DNA of 64,000 nucleotides from Methylobacterium sp. NMS14P. GTDB taxonomy: Bacteria > Pseudomonadota > Alphaproteobacteria > Rhizobiales > Beijerinckiaceae. Within the stretch, counting starts at the first letter, position 1, and the number at the start of each line of letters is the position of its first letter. The notes under the pieces were generated by a model, which saw nothing but the letters and a program-made list of their open reading frames with translations, searched no databases and had not been told where the DNA came from. Both the position numbers and the translations under genes were made by a program. Where the stretch lies: positions 620,001 through 684,000 of the forward strand of contig NZ_CP087106.1 in assembly GCF_028583545.1 (NCBI RefSeq), given 5' to 3'. Below are positions 1 through 10,382 of this stretch, in pieces.

Positions 1-54
1 CTGTGCCTCGACTTCCGCGACGCCTACGCGCTCGCCGTGGAGATCGCCGGCTAG
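1..54 (+). CDS. mtdB: C-terminal end of methylene-H4MPT dehydrogenase MtdB (partial)
   Basis: Only the last 17 codons and the TAG stop are inside the window; they read LCLDFRDAYALAVEIAG. This matches my memory of the tail of the NAD(P)-dependent methylene-tetrahydromethanopterin dehydrogenase MtdB of Methylobacterium, and the genes that follow (mch, fae) belong to the same pathway, so the assignment rests on tail similarity plus context. MtdB oxidises methylene-H4MPT to methenyl-H4MPT, the substrate of Mch two genes downstream. The next gene begins 22 bases after the stop, so they are probably co-transcribed. With so little sequence the call remains tentative. Confidence 0.65.
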   Translation: MCLDFRDAYALAVEIAG

Positions 55-76
55 GCCGCTCCGGCACCGGCCACCG

Positions 77-1228
77 ATGGCGGATGCGGTCCTGATCGCC
101 GCGCAGGCCGGGCGTGCCCTGGCCGAAGCGGCGCGGCGCGCCGGGCTCCGCCCCTACGTGGCCGACCTGTTCGGCGATTCCGACACCCGCGTGCTGGCCG
201 AGGCCTACCGGCCGCTGCCGGGCCGCTTCGGCACCGCCCCCGCCGCCGACGCCACCCTGGCGGCCCTCGACGACCTCGCCGCGCGGGCCGGAAGCCCGGT
301 CGGCCTGATCCTGGGCAGCGGCTTCGAGGACGCACCCGACCTGATCGCGCGCCTCGCCGCGCGGCACCGGCTGATCGGCGCCTCGGCCGGGACCGTCGCC
401 GCCCTCAAGGATCCCCTGGCCTTCGCGGCCCTGTGCGCGCGCCTCGGCGTGCCGCATCCGGCCGTCGCCACCGAGCCGCCGCCGGATCCCGCGGCGTGGC
501 TGCTCAAGCGGGTCGGGGGCTCCGGAGGCAGCCACATCCGACCGGCCACCCGGTCGCCCGCGCCGGCGGACCACTATTTCCAGGCGCGCGTTCCGGGGCG
601 GCCGCACGCCCTGAACGTCCTCGCCGACGGGCGCACGATCCGCGTCCTCGCGGTCACCGAGCAGTGGTGCGCGCCGTCGCCGATCCGCCCGTTCCGCTAC
701 GCGGGGGCGCTCGCCCGCGGCGCCGGAGAAGCCCCGGCGCTCCCCGCTTCGGTCCTAGAGGCGGCCGCCGCCGGGACCGAGCGGATCGTCGCCGCGACGG
801 GCCTGCGCGGCCTCGCCAGCGCCGACCTGCTGGTCGACGGGCCCGACTGGTGGCTCACCGAGATCAACCCGAGGCCCGGAGCGACCCTCGACGTCCTCGA
901 CCGGCGCGGGACGCCGCTGCTCGCGGCCCATATCGCCGCCTGCCTCGGCACGATGCCGGAGCCCGGACCGCATCCGGCGGGTGCGGCGGCCGCGCAGATC
1001 TGTTACGCGGACCGTGAGCTTGCGCCTGTGCCGGCCCTCGACTGGCCGGACTGCGTGCGCGACCGCCCGTGCCCCGGCTCGGTGGTCCGCCGCGACGCGC
1101 CGCTCTGCACGGTGCTGGCCGAAGGCGCGGACCGGGCGGAGGTGCTCGCCCTGTTGGAAACGCGGACGGCACACCTGCGGGCCGTCTGCGCGGCGAAGAA
1201 AACACACCCCGAGGAAGCCCCGTCATGA
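77..1228 (+). CDS. ATP-grasp protein of the H4MPT/methylofuran gene cluster
   Basis: A 383-residue soluble protein with an ATP-grasp fold. A glycine-rich loop ([10 protein letters not shown], about residues 142-151) fits the nucleotide-binding lid, and EINPRPG (about residues 263-269) is the metal-binding signature near the end of the ATP-grasp core. It sits between mtdB and mch, and its TGA overlaps the mch start as ATGA, so translation of the two is coupled. Genes of this type in methylotroph clusters (orf17-like in Methylobacterium) are thought to act as ligases in H4MPT or methylofuran synthesis, by analogy with archaeal cofactor ligases. The exact substrate is not known to me; the orf17 equivalence is inferred from position and family. 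Confidence 0.85.
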   Translation: MADAVLIAAQAGRALAEAARRAGLRPYVADLFGDSDTRVLAEAYRPLPGRFGTAPAADATLAALDDLAARAGSPVGLILGSGFEDAPDLIARLAARHRLIGASAGTVAALKDPLAFAALCARLGVPHPAVATEPPPDPAAWLLKRVGGSGGSHIRPATRSPAPADHYFQARVPGRPHALNVLADGRTIRVLAVTEQWCAPSPIRPFRYAGALARGAGEAPALPASVLEAAAAGTERIVAATGLRGLASADLLVDGPDWWLTEINPRPGATLDVLDRRGTPLLAAHIAACLGTMPEPGPHPAGAAAAQICYADRELAPVPALDWPDCVRDRPCPGSVVRRDAPLCTVLAEGADRAEVLALLETRTAHLRAVCAAKKTHPEEAPS

Positions 1229-2199
1229 GTGCCAGCCCGTCCTATCCCAGCATCAACGCGCTCTCAGGCCCCCTGGTCGAGCGGCTCGTGGCCGACGCCG
1301 CGACCCTGCGGCTCTCCGTGTCGCAGGCCGCCGGCGGCGCCCGCATGGTCGATGCCGGCGCGCAGGCGCGGGGCTCGATCGAGGCCGGGCGGCGCATCGC
1401 CGAGATCTGCCTCGGCGGCCTCGGCACCGTTACCATCGCGCCGAGCGGGCCGATCGCGTCCTGGCCCTACTCGGTGACCGTCCATTCCGCCGACCCGGTG
1501 CTCGCGTGCCTGGGCAGCCAGTACGCCGGCTGGAGCCTCGCGGACGAGACCGGCGATTCCGGCTTCTTCGCCCTCGGCTCGGGCCCCGGCCGCGCGGTGG
1601 CGGCCGTCGAGGACCTGTACCAGGAGCTCGGCTTCCGCGATTCCGCCACCAAGACCGCCCTCGTGCTGGAAGCGGCGGGCGGCCCGCCCGAGAGCGTCGT
1701 TGCGAAAGTCGCCGAGGCCTCCGGCCTCAGGCCCGAGGACCTGACCTTCATCTTCGCGCCGACCCAGAGCCTCGCCGGCTCCACCCAGGTCGTGGCCCGC
1801 GTCCTCGAGGTCGCCCTCCACAAGGCCCACACGGTCGGCTTCGACCTGCACGCCATCGTGGACGGGATCGGCTCTGCGCCGCTGTCGCCGCCCCACCCGG
1901 ACTTCATCAAGGCGATGGGCCGCACCAACGACGCGATCATCTACGGCGGCCGGGTCCAGCTGTTCGTGGATGCCGACGACGCGGACGCCAAGCAGCTCGC
2001 CGAGCAGCTGCCCTCGACCACGTCGAGCGACCACGGCGCGCCCTTCGCCGAGATCTTCGCGCGGGTGAACGGCGACTTCTACAAGATCGACGGCGCCCTG
2101 TTCTCGCCGGCCGAGGCGATCGTCACGTCGGTGCGCTCCGGCGCCACCTATCGCGGCGGCCGCCTGGAGCCGACGCTGGTCGACGCGTCCTTCGTCTGA
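1225..2199 (+). CDS. mch: Methenyltetrahydromethanopterin cyclohydrolase
   Basis: This 324-residue cytoplasmic protein interconverts 5,10-methenyl-H4MPT and N5-formyl-H4MPT in the formaldehyde oxidation pathway. The N-terminus ([18 protein letters not shown]) and the [20 protein letters not shown] segment are characteristic of bacterial Mch, and the length is typical of the family. An open frame extends 52 codons upstream, but the ATG at 1225 is the right start: it has a GAGGAAG ribosome site 8 bases away, forms an ATGA overlap with the preceding gene, and starts at the conserved N-terminus. MtdB supplies its substrate; its product goes to the formyltransferase/hydrolase complex, which is not in this window. 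Confidence 0.96.
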   Translation: MSASPSYPSINALSGPLVERLVADAATLRLSVSQAAGGARMVDAGAQARGSIEAGRRIAEICLGGLGTVTIAPSGPIASWPYSVTVHSADPVLACLGSQYAGWSLADETGDSGFFALGSGPGRAVAAVEDLYQELGFRDSATKTALVLEAAGGPPESVVAKVAEASGLRPEDLTFIFAPTQSLAGSTQVVARVLEVALHKAHTVGFDLHAIVDGIGSAPLSPPHPDFIKAMGRTNDAIIYGGRVQLFVDADDADAKQLAEQLPSTTSSDHGAPFAEIFARVNGDFYKIDGALFSPAEAIVTSVRSGATYRGGRLEPTLVDASFV

Positions 2200-2309
2200 G
2201 GGCACGCGGGGCGCCCCGCCCGCGCGGCGGGGGCCCCAGTCCGATCCACCGAGCGACAGAACCTCGGGCCGACCCGGATGCGGGCGGCCCCGTGACGATC
2301 AGGACCCCC

Positions 2310-3218
2310 ATGCGCATCGGGCTCGCGGCCGATAACGGCACCTGGCACAAGAACCGCCTGCTCGCGGCCCTCCGCGCGAGCGGCGTCGAGCCGGTGCTGT
2401 TCTCGCTGGCCGACGTGGCCGTCGTGACCGGCGGCCACGAGCCCCTGCGCGTGCCGGGCTTCCCCGACGCCCTGCCGGACGGCGTCCTGATGCGGACCAT
2501 CGCGGGCGGCACCTTCGAGGCGACGACGATGCGGCTCGGCGTGCTGCACACCCTGGTCGCGGCGGGGGTCACCGTCTGGAACGCGCCGACCGCGATCGAG
2601 CGCTCGGTCGACAAGGCGGCGACCTCGCTGCTCATCGACCGGGCCGGGCTGCCCACGCCGGCCACCTGGGTGTTCTCGAAGCGCGAGGCGGCCGCGGCCC
2701 TGGTCGCCGCAGAGGCGCGTCCGGGCGCGCCGCTGGTCCTGAAGCCGCTGTTCGGCTCGCAAGGGGAGGGGCTCGCCCTGATCGAGCGCCCGGAAGACCT
2801 GCCCGACGAGGAGGCGGTGGCGCGGGTCTACTACCTCCAGCGCTACGTGCCGCGCCGGGACGGCCTGTGGCGCGACTACCGGGTGTTCGTCTGCGACGGA
2901 CGGGCGATCGCCGGCATGATCCGCGAGGGCGACGGCTGGATCACCAACGTCCACCGGGGCGGCCGGCCGCTGCCCTGGGCGATGCCGCGCGCCGCCGCCG
3001 AGCTGGCCGAGGCCGCCGCCGCCGCGGTCGGGGTCGACTATTCCGGCGTCGACCTCGTCGAGGACGGGGAGGGCGGGTTCTCGGTCCTCGAGGTCAATTC
3101 CATGCCGGCCTGGTCGGGGCTCCAGACCGTGTGCGAGACCGATATCGCCGCCGCGGTGGTGCGCGGCTTCCTCGCCGCGGCCCGCGGCGCCAGCCGCCCC
3201 CGGCTCGTGGTGGCATGA
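2310..3218 (+). CDS. RimK-like ATP-grasp ligase (orf5-like)
   Basis: A 302-residue ATP-grasp enzyme of the RimK/LysX type, which joins an amino acid, usually glutamate, to a carboxylate through an acyl phosphate. Motifs in order are VLKPLFGSQGEGL (nucleotide loop, about residue 147), DYRVFVCDGRAIAGMIR (about 191-207) and VLEVNSMPAWSGL, the terminal metal-binding signature. It lies between mch and a CitG-like gene, matching the mch-orf5-orf7-fae order I recall for Methylobacterium; a role in adding glutamate to an H4MPT- or methylofuran-type cofactor is inferred. I chose the ATG at 2310, preceded by CAGGAC; an in-frame GTG at 2292 is the alternative. Its TGA overlaps the next ATG. Confidence 0.85.
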   Translation: MRIGLAADNGTWHKNRLLAALRASGVEPVLFSLADVAVVTGGHEPLRVPGFPDALPDGVLMRTIAGGTFEATTMRLGVLHTLVAAGVTVWNAPTAIERSVDKAATSLLIDRAGLPTPATWVFSKREAAAALVAAEARPGAPLVLKPLFGSQGEGLALIERPEDLPDEEAVARVYYLQRYVPRRDGLWRDYRVFVCDGRAIAGMIREGDGWITNVHRGGRPLPWAMPRAAAELAEAAAAAVGVDYSGVDLVEDGEGGFSVLEVNSMPAWSGLQTVCETDIAAAVVRGFLAAARGASRPRLVVA

Positions 3219-4054
3219 GCGGGGCCGGCCTCGACGCGGCGCTGATCGGGACGCTCTACCGGGCGGCCTGCCTCGCGGAGCTCGACGCCCTCAAGCCCGG
3301 CAACGTCCACGCCTACGCGCCCGGCCACCGCATGGTACTGGGGGATTTCGTCACGAGCGCAGACGTCTCGGCCCCGCCCCTGGCGCGCCCGGGCGCGGGC
3401 GTCGGGGCGCGGGTGCGCGACGGCGTCGCCGCCACCATGGCGGCGGTGGGCCAGAACACCAATCTCGGCATCCTGCTGCTCTGCGCGCCGCTCGCGGTCG
3501 CGGCCGAGGAGAACCGGACCGTCGCGGCCGTGCTCGACACGCTGAACGGCGCGGATTCGGAAGCCGTCTTCGCGGGCATCCGCCGCGCGAGTCCCGGCGG
3601 CCTCGGCGAGGCCGCCCGGCACGACGTCGCCGACGCGGCGCCCGGCTCCCTGCGCGACGCCATGGCGGAGGCCGCCGACCGGGACCGGATCGCCCACGCC
3701 TACGTCACGGGCTTCGCGGACGTGCCGGCGATCGGGCTCGCGGCCCTGCGCGAGGCCCGCGCCGCCGGACTCGACCCGACCTGGTGCACGACCGCGATTC
3801 ACCTGGCCTACCTGCGCGCGGTGCCCGACAGCCATATCGCCCGGAAGCACGGCGCGGTCGCGGCCGAGGGCGTCCGCCGGGAGGCCGACGCCGCGCTGGC
3901 CCGGATCGACCTCGCCGCGCGGCCGGTCGACGCGCTGCTGGCCCTCGACGCGTCGCTGAAGGCGCGGGCGATCAATCCCGGCACGAGCGCGGATTTCACC
4001 GTCGCGACGCTGTTCTGGGACGCGCTCGCGGGCGCCGGCGCCCGGCTGGCCTGA
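3215..4054 (+). CDS. CitG/MdcB-like (triphosphoribosyl-dephospho-CoA synthase family) protein (orf7-like)
   Basis: A 279-residue protein of the CitG family; the hallmark KPGNV sits in ALKPGNVHAY near residue 30, followed by the conserved GQNTNLGILLLCAPL stretch. True CitG makes the prosthetic-group precursor of citrate lyase or malonate decarboxylase, but no such enzyme is encoded here. The gene is ATGA-coupled to the RimK-like ligase and followed by fae, which ties it to the H4MPT pathway. Homologues in methylotrophs and methanogenic archaea suggest a phosphoribosyl- or nucleotide-transfer step in C1-cofactor synthesis; that is inference. Family membership is clear, the substrate is not. Confidence 0.85.
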   Translation: MSGAGLDAALIGTLYRAACLAELDALKPGNVHAYAPGHRMVLGDFVTSADVSAPPLARPGAGVGARVRDGVAATMAAVGQNTNLGILLLCAPLAVAAEENRTVAAVLDTLNGADSEAVFAGIRRASPGGLGEAARHDVADAAPGSLRDAMAEAADRDRIAHAYVTGFADVPAIGLAALREARAAGLDPTWCTTAIHLAYLRAVPDSHIARKHGAVAAEGVRREADAALARIDLAARPVDALLALDASLKARAINPGTSADFTVATLFWDALAGAGARLA

Positions 4055-4167
4055 GCCGCGTGCACGATCCGGTGTCCATAGCGCCGGGCGGATGGAAATT
4101 CCTTCGTGTCAGGGCCTTGCGCGGGTTGTGAGCCGCAGGGGCCCGCTGTAGGGTCCGCCGCGCTGTC

Positions 4168-4195
4168 CGGCCCAACCGGCTCGGCCCAACCGGCT
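4168..4195 (+). repeat. Two tandem 14-bp repeats upstream of fae
   Basis: The unit CGGCCCAACCGGCT occurs twice head to tail (4168-4181 and 4182-4195), and the start of a third unit follows. It lies in the 238-base gap between the CitG-like gene and fae, about 100 bases before the fae start. It could be a regulator site within the fae leader or promoter region, or simple slippage; the sequence alone does not decide. Confidence 0.7.
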
Positions 4196-4292
4196 CGGCC
4201 GGCATGGTCGGGCGCCGATAACAAGGATGGCTTCCCGGCCGCGGCACCGCCCGGCGCGCGGCTCTATTTCGGAATCCAGGGAGAGACACCGA

Positions 4293-4805
4293 ATGGCGAA
4301 GATCACCAAGGTTCAGGTCGGCGAGGCCCTCGTCGGCGACGGCAACGAGGTCGCCCACATCGACCTCATCATCGGACCGCGCGGTTCGCCGGCCGAGACG
4401 GCCTTCTGCAACGGCCTCGTGAACAACAAGCACGGCTTCACCAGCCTGCTCGCGGTCATCGCGCCGAACCTGCCGTGCAAGCCGAACACCCTGATGTTCA
4501 ACAAGGTCACCATCAACGACGCCCGTCAGGCCGTCCAGATGTTCGGCCCGGCCCAGCACGGCGTTGCCAAGGCCGTGCAGGACGCGGTGGCCGAGGGCAT
4601 CATCCCGGCGGACGAGGCCGACGACCTGTACATCCTGGTCGGCGTGTTCATCCACTGGGAGGCGGCCGACGACGCCAAGATCCAGAAGTACAACTACGAG
4701 GCCACCAAGCTGTCGATCCAGCGCGCCGTGAACGGCGAGCCGAAGGCTTCGACGGTCACCGAGCAGCGCAACTCAGCGCAGCACCCCTTCGCCGCCAACG
4801 CTTAG
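4293..4805 (+). CDS. fae: Formaldehyde-activating enzyme
   Basis: This 170-residue cytoplasmic enzyme condenses formaldehyde with tetrahydromethanopterin to give methylene-H4MPT, the entry reaction of formaldehyde oxidation and detoxification in methylotrophs. The sequence is nearly that of Methylobacterium Fae throughout, including [18 protein letters not shown] with the invariant histidine at residue 22, and [18 protein letters not shown]. The ATG at 4293 has a GGGAGAG ribosome site and gives the exact family length; 22 codons of upstream open frame are not part of it. A 238-base upstream gap with a tandem repeat and a strong terminator downstream suggest separate, high expression in addition to operon read-through. 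Confidence 0.98.
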   Translation: MAKITKVQVGEALVGDGNEVAHIDLIIGPRGSPAETAFCNGLVNNKHGFTSLLAVIAPNLPCKPNTLMFNKVTINDARQAVQMFGPAQHGVAKAVQDAVAEGIIPADEADDLYILVGVFIHWEAADDAKIQKYNYEATKLSIQRAVNGEPKASTVTEQRNSAQHPFAANA

Positions 4806-4904
4806 ATCGGGGACGGTCCTGGGCAGAGCGAGCCTCCGCCCGCACCGCGGGGCCTGCTCCAGCGACTGGCTTCGATCTTCCTTGGCCGATAATTAGGCCC
4901 CTGA

Positions 4905-4934
4905 ACGGGACGGCGCGAGCCGTCCCGTTTTTTT
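4905..4934 (+). terminator. Rho-independent terminator after fae
   Basis: A perfect 10-bp stem (ACGGGACGGC / GCCGTCCCGT) with a GCGA loop is followed by seven T residues. It lies about 100 bases after the fae stop and closes the C1 operon. Confidence 0.95.
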
Positions 4935-5085
4935 GTCGCTTGCCGCGCGACATGGCGGCGGGGGGAGGCGCAGTCGTACAGGTGACGCGGCGTCGAAGCT
5001 CGGTGGCCGCCGGTGATGAACGGGATCGGCGCGCGCGGATACACTATCGTTCCGGCCGCACCGGGCAGAGCCGCGAGGTGAGGTC

Positions 5086-5376
5086 ATGCCTGCATCCGAC
5101 GAAGTGTCCGCGACCCTGCGCGATGACTGGACGCACGGCGGCCACTTGGTCCTCGCCGCGGATCCCGACACGTCCGATCACGCGGCGATCCATGCCTGGA
5201 TCCTCGACTTCATCGAGACAGGCGCGAACGATCCCGATCAGGGCAGCATCCGACCCCTGATCTACCACAGCCTGAACTTCGATATCCCGTTCCAGGCGAC
5301 CGAGCGCGTCCGGCAATCCTTGATTGCCACCGTGAGGGCGCGTCTCGCGGCCCTGGCGTCGCGTCGCGGCGTCTGA
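5086..5376 (+). CDS. Small protein of unknown function
   Basis: A 96-residue soluble, acidic-to-neutral protein with no signal peptide or membrane segment. The ATG follows a good GAGGTGAGG ribosome site, and codons are strongly GC-rich in third position like the neighbouring genes, so it looks real. I recognise no domain. Stretches such as AIHAWILDFIETGAND and FQATERVRQSLIATVRARLAA look helical. It stands alone between the fae terminator and the convergent groEL gene, so context gives no functional hint. Confidence 0.7.
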   Translation: MPASDEVSATLRDDWTHGGHLVLAADPDTSDHAAIHAWILDFIETGANDPDQGSIRPLIYHSLNFDIPFQATERVRQSLIATVRARLAALASRRGV

Positions 5377-5416
5377 CCGGCCCGCGCCCCGCGGGCCACC
5401 GCGGCGGGCCGGCGCC

Positions 5417-5448
5417 AAAAGAAAAGGGGCCGCCTCGCGGCGACCCCC
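5417..5448 (-). terminator. Rho-independent terminator of groESL
   Basis: Read on the minus strand, a 9-bp stem (GGGGTCGCC / GGCGGCCCC, one G-T pair) with a GCGA loop is followed by TTTTCTTTT. It begins about 30 bases after the groEL stop. The same GCGA tetraloop occurs in the fae terminator. Confidence 0.93.
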
Positions 5449-5475
5449 TTCCTCCGTGACGCGGGTGGCGCGGAC

Positions 5476-7161
<1,686 letters not shown>

Positions 7162-7187
7162 TCAAAGGGCGATGACGGGTGACCCGA

Positions 7188-7478
7188 TCAGGCGGCGACG
7201 ACGCCCATGATGTCGGATTCCTTCATGATCAGGAGGTCCTGACCGTCGATCTTGACCTCGGTGCCGGACCACTTGCCGAACAGGACGCGGTCGCCGGCCT
7301 TCACGTCGAGCGCGTTGACGCGGCCGGACTCGTCGCGGGCGCCGGGGCCGACGGCGACGACCTCGCCCTCCTGCGGCTTCTCCTTGGCGGTGTCCGGGAT
7401 GATGATGCCGCCCTTGGTCTTCTCTTCGCCTTCGATGCGACGGACGACCACGCGGTCGTGCAGCGGACGGAACTTCAT
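7188..7478 (-). CDS. groS: Co-chaperonin GroES (10 kDa)
   Basis: A 96-residue co-chaperonin that caps the GroEL ring. [20 protein letters not shown] at the start and the mobile-loop region [16 protein letters not shown] are typical. I chose the ATG at 7478 because it begins at the conserved N-terminus and has a GAGGGCAGCT-type ribosome site; 26 further open codons upstream run through the leader toward the operator. It is the first gene of the groESL operon. Confidence 0.99.
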   Translation of the reverse strand: MKFRPLHDRVVVRRIEGEEKTKGGIIIPDTAKEKPQEGEVVAVGPGARDESGRVNALDVKAGDRVLFGKWSGTEVKIDGQDLLIMKESDIMGVVAA

Positions 7479-7549
7479 GAGCTGCCCTCTTGCTTCAGGT
7501 CTGGAGTTGGCGTTGATGCGGCCGGCGGGACCGCTCGCGAACTCGACTG

Positions 7550-7576
7550 TTAGCACTCTGTCTCGGCGAGTGCCAA
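7550..7576 (-). promoter_or_regulatory. CIRCE operator (HrcA binding site) of groESL
   Basis: TTAGCACTC, nine bases, then GAGTGCCAA: the consensus CIRCE inverted repeat with a single mismatch in the right arm. It lies about 70 bases upstream of groES and just downstream of the predicted transcription start, so HrcA bound here should block transcription until heat stress. Confidence 0.95.
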
Positions 7577-7587
7577 AGACGGCCGCG

Positions 7588-7616
7588 AGATAGGCGCGGG
7601 CGGGTTCCGAGTCAAG
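7588..7616 (-). promoter_or_regulatory. sigma32 (RpoH)-type promoter of groESL
   Basis: On the minus strand CTTGAC (7616-7611) and CCTATCT (7594-7588) are separated by 16 bases. This matches the alphaproteobacterial heat-shock promoter pattern (CTTGAC ... CYTATNT). The CIRCE operator lies immediately downstream, so the operon combines positive RpoH and negative HrcA control. Confidence 0.82.
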
Positions 7617-7689
7617 GCTGTCGCACCCCCGCGCGACGGTGCGATGACGTGCCGGCGGCTCCGTTCCCCCTCATGGATAACGCGCTCTC

Positions 7690-8676
7690 ATGCTGAGCCT
7701 GCACGGACCCGAAGGCCCGGTGGCGCTGCAACCTGGCAGGCCGATCGCGCGCGACACCGTGTGGCTCGACCTGAACGACCCCACGCCGGAGGAGGCCGCG
7801 TCGGTCGAGGCCGCGACCGGCCTGCGCGTACCGTCCCGGGCGGCGCTCTCGGAGGTCGAGACGTCGAGCCGCCTGCGGCGGGTGAAGGGCGGGCTCTCGC
7901 TGTCGACGCCGATGATCACCTTCGAGCAGAGCGCGTCGCAGTTGAAGCCGCTGGGCTTCCTGCTGACCAAGGATCACCTCGTCACGATCCGCTTCCATGA
8001 GTTGCGCGCCTTCGAGACCTCCGCGAAGCGCGTCGCGGACGGCGACGGCAGCACGACGCCAAGCGAGATCTTCCTCGTCGTCCTGGAAGAGCTGGTCGAC
8101 AGCCTCGCCGACGCCCTGGAGGACATGGGATCCGAGCTCGACACGCTCTCCACCCGCATCTTCGACTTCGACGTCCGCGGTGCCGAGCGGCGGCGCCTGG
8201 AGAGCCCGCCGCCCCGGCGCCGCGACCTCGCCCTGCGCCGGATCCTGCGCGGCATCAGCAACCGCGGGAAGGTTCTGGGGAAGATCCGGTCGAGCCTGCT
8301 CGGGCTCGAACGGATCATCCCGTTCGTCGCCGCGGCCTGCGACAACCTCGGCCTGCCGGAGGATTCGCGCTTCGAGACGATCAAGCGGGACATCGAGTCC
8401 CTGGACGAGTTCGAGACGCGGCTCGCCGAGAACGTGCAGTTCCTGCTCGACGCCGCCCTCGGCCTCATCACCATCGAGCAGAACAACGTCTTCCGGGTCC
8501 TCACCGTCGTCTCGGTGGTCGGGGTCCCGCCGACGCTGATCGCGTCGATCTACGGCATGAACTTCAAGCACATGCCCGAGCTGGATTGGGCACTCGGATA
8601 TCCCTACGCGCTCGGCCTGATCCTCCTGAGCGCAGTCGCGCCCATCGTCTACTTCCGCATGCGAGGCTGGTTCTAG
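7690..8676 (+). CDS. CorA-family divalent cation transporter
   Basis: A 328-residue inner-membrane protein of the CorA magnesium/cobalt/nickel channel family. It has a long acidic cytoplasmic N-terminal domain, a stalk helix, two C-terminal membrane segments (about residues 262-286 and 300-321) and between them the selectivity signature GMN at 289-291, here in SIYGMNFKHMPE. Length and architecture are normal for CorA. It is divergent from groES across a spacer of about 210 bases holding the heat-shock promoter. I saw no Mg-sensing leader. Mg is the likeliest ion, but sequence does not exclude Co, Ni or Zn efflux (ZntB-like). Confidence 0.93.
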   Translation: MLSLHGPEGPVALQPGRPIARDTVWLDLNDPTPEEAASVEAATGLRVPSRAALSEVETSSRLRRVKGGLSLSTPMITFEQSASQLKPLGFLLTKDHLVTIRFHELRAFETSAKRVADGDGSTTPSEIFLVVLEELVDSLADALEDMGSELDTLSTRIFDFDVRGAERRRLESPPPRRRDLALRRILRGISNRGKVLGKIRSSLLGLERIIPFVAAACDNLGLPEDSRFETIKRDIESLDEFETRLAENVQFLLDAALGLITIEQNNVFRVLTVVSVVGVPPTLIASIYGMNFKHMPELDWALGYPYALGLILLSAVAPIVYFRMRGWF

Positions 8677-8883
8677 TATTTACGGACAAATTACAGCATT
8701 GAGATCGCTACGTCGCATCTCATTCTCCGATGGCAGCGCCGACTCGGATACCGACACGCAGAGACAGCGGCGCCAGAAGCATTCGTTCCGTCCTCGCTCG
8801 CACGTAATCTGGACGTAAGTCGAAATAAGGAATTCATTAACGCTGCGACGCTAGACCCGGCTCGGGGGAACGCGAGCAGCACC

Positions 8884-10344
8884 ATGTTCAATCGAACTGT
8901 CTTCAACGAAGCCCAGGCCAAGATCGACGCCCTGGACCGTTCGCTCGCGATCATCGAGTTCTCGATGGACGGAACTGTCCTCCACGCGAACCAGAACTTC
9001 CTTCGATTGATGAAGTACAGCCTCAGCGACGTCCAGAGCCGGCATCACCGTATCTTCGTAGACAAGAGCTATGCCGAGACTGCGGAGTACGGCGCCTTCT
9101 GGAACAAGCTGAAGGATGGCCAGTACGTCACGGGCGAGTTCCAGCGCCTCGACAAGGAGGGCGACTCGGTCTGGCTCGAGGCGACGTACAATCCCGTCCT
9201 CGACGCGCGGGGCAAGCCGATCAAGGTCGTCAAGTTCGCCGCGGACATCTCGGCGAAGAAGAAGGAGATCAACAGGCTCCTGACGATGATCGACAACGTG
9301 CCGGTGGCGGTCATGACGGCCGACTTCAAGGACAACTTCAAGATCGACTACATGAACGCCACGTCGCGCAAGACGCTCGGCACGATCGACCAGCACCTGC
9401 CGGTCAAGGTCGACGACATGCTCGGCCGCTCCTTCGACATCTTCCACAAGAACCCGAGCCACCAGCGCACCATGCTGGCGGATGCGAGCCGGCTGCCGCA
9501 CAGCACCAAGATCAAGGTCGGGCCTGAGACCCTGAACCTGCGGGTCACGGCCGTGACCGACGAGAAGGGCCAGTATCTCGGCCCGATGCTGACCTGGGCG
9601 GTGGTCACCGCGCAGGTGAACATGGAGACCGACGTCAAGCGGGTCGTCGAGGCCGTCGGCTCCGCCATCCAGGAGATGCAGAGCTCGGCCGAGGGCCTGA
9701 TGCAGTCGGCCGAATCCGCGCGCCACAAGGCCTCGTCGGTCGCGTCGAACTCCGAGCAGATGAACGGCGCGATCCAGGAGATCTCCGGCCAGGTCGGGCG
9801 GGTCTCGGAGCGCGCGCAGCAGATCGCCGCCCAGGCGGGGACCACCGACGCGACCATGCGCCAGCTCGCCGAGAACGCCCGCAAGGTCGACGCGGTGGTG
9901 AGCATGATCAAGTCGATTGCCGACCAGACCAACCTGCTCGCGCTGAACGCCACGATCGAGGCCGCGCGGGCCGGCGCCGCCGGTCGCGGCTTCGCTGTCG
10001 TGGCCTCGGAGGTGAAGGCGCTCGCCGAGCAGACCGCCAAGGCGACCGGTGAGATCACCCAGCAGGTCTCGGCGATCCAGACCGCGACCGGCGACGCGGT
10101 CGGCGCCATCGAGATGATCACCGCGGCGGTGGACGAACTGTCCAAGCTCACCCTGGCGATGGCGAGCGCCGTCGAGGAGCAGGCGGTCTCGACCCACGAG
10201 ATGGCGGGCAATATCGGCGGCGTCTCCGAGGCCGCCAACGCCACCGGTCAGCTCGCCCAGGCGGTCCAGGGCATCGCCGAGAGCCTCGCCGGCCACTCGA
10301 CGAGCCTGTCCGAGAGCGTGATCCGCTTCATGAAGACGGCCTGA
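8884..10344 (+). CDS. Soluble methyl-accepting chemotaxis protein with two PAS domains
   Basis: A 486-residue chemoreceptor with no membrane segments. Two PAS domains (about residues 12-125 and 133-245) are followed by a coiled-coil signalling domain whose hairpin tip carries [20 protein letters not shown] and [18 protein letters not shown], the CheA/CheW contact region. The first PAS resembles Aer/PpsR-like sensors ([21 protein letters not shown]), which often bind flavin or heme, so energy, redox or oxygen taxis is plausible; the ligand is not determined. The 207-base region upstream is relatively AT-rich and should hold its promoter. No other che gene is adjacent, so it is an orphan receptor. 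Confidence 0.95.
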   Translation: MFNRTVFNEAQAKIDALDRSLAIIEFSMDGTVLHANQNFLRLMKYSLSDVQSRHHRIFVDKSYAETAEYGAFWNKLKDGQYVTGEFQRLDKEGDSVWLEATYNPVLDARGKPIKVVKFAADISAKKKEINRLLTMIDNVPVAVMTADFKDNFKIDYMNATSRKTLGTIDQHLPVKVDDMLGRSFDIFHKNPSHQRTMLADASRLPHSTKIKVGPETLNLRVTAVTDEKGQYLGPMLTWAVVTAQVNMETDVKRVVEAVGSAIQEMQSSAEGLMQSAESARHKASSVASNSEQMNGAIQEISGQVGRVSERAQQIAAQAGTTDATMRQLAENARKVDAVVSMIKSIADQTNLLALNATIEAARAGAAGRGFAVVASEVKALAEQTAKATGEITQQVSAIQTATGDAVGAIEMITAAVDELSKLTLAMASAVEEQAVSTHEMAGNIGGVSEAANATGQLAQAVQGIAESLAGHSTSLSESVIRFMKTA

Positions 10345-10382
10345 TCCCGGTCACGCCGCTTCGAGCACGCCGAGGCGCGCCC

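Noticed and set aside
4100..4165. A sigma70 promoter for fae (TTGTGA at 4126, TGTAGG at 4147)
   Set aside because: The spacing is 15 bases and the second hexamer is poor; methylotroph promoters are not well enough defined to call it from sequence alone.
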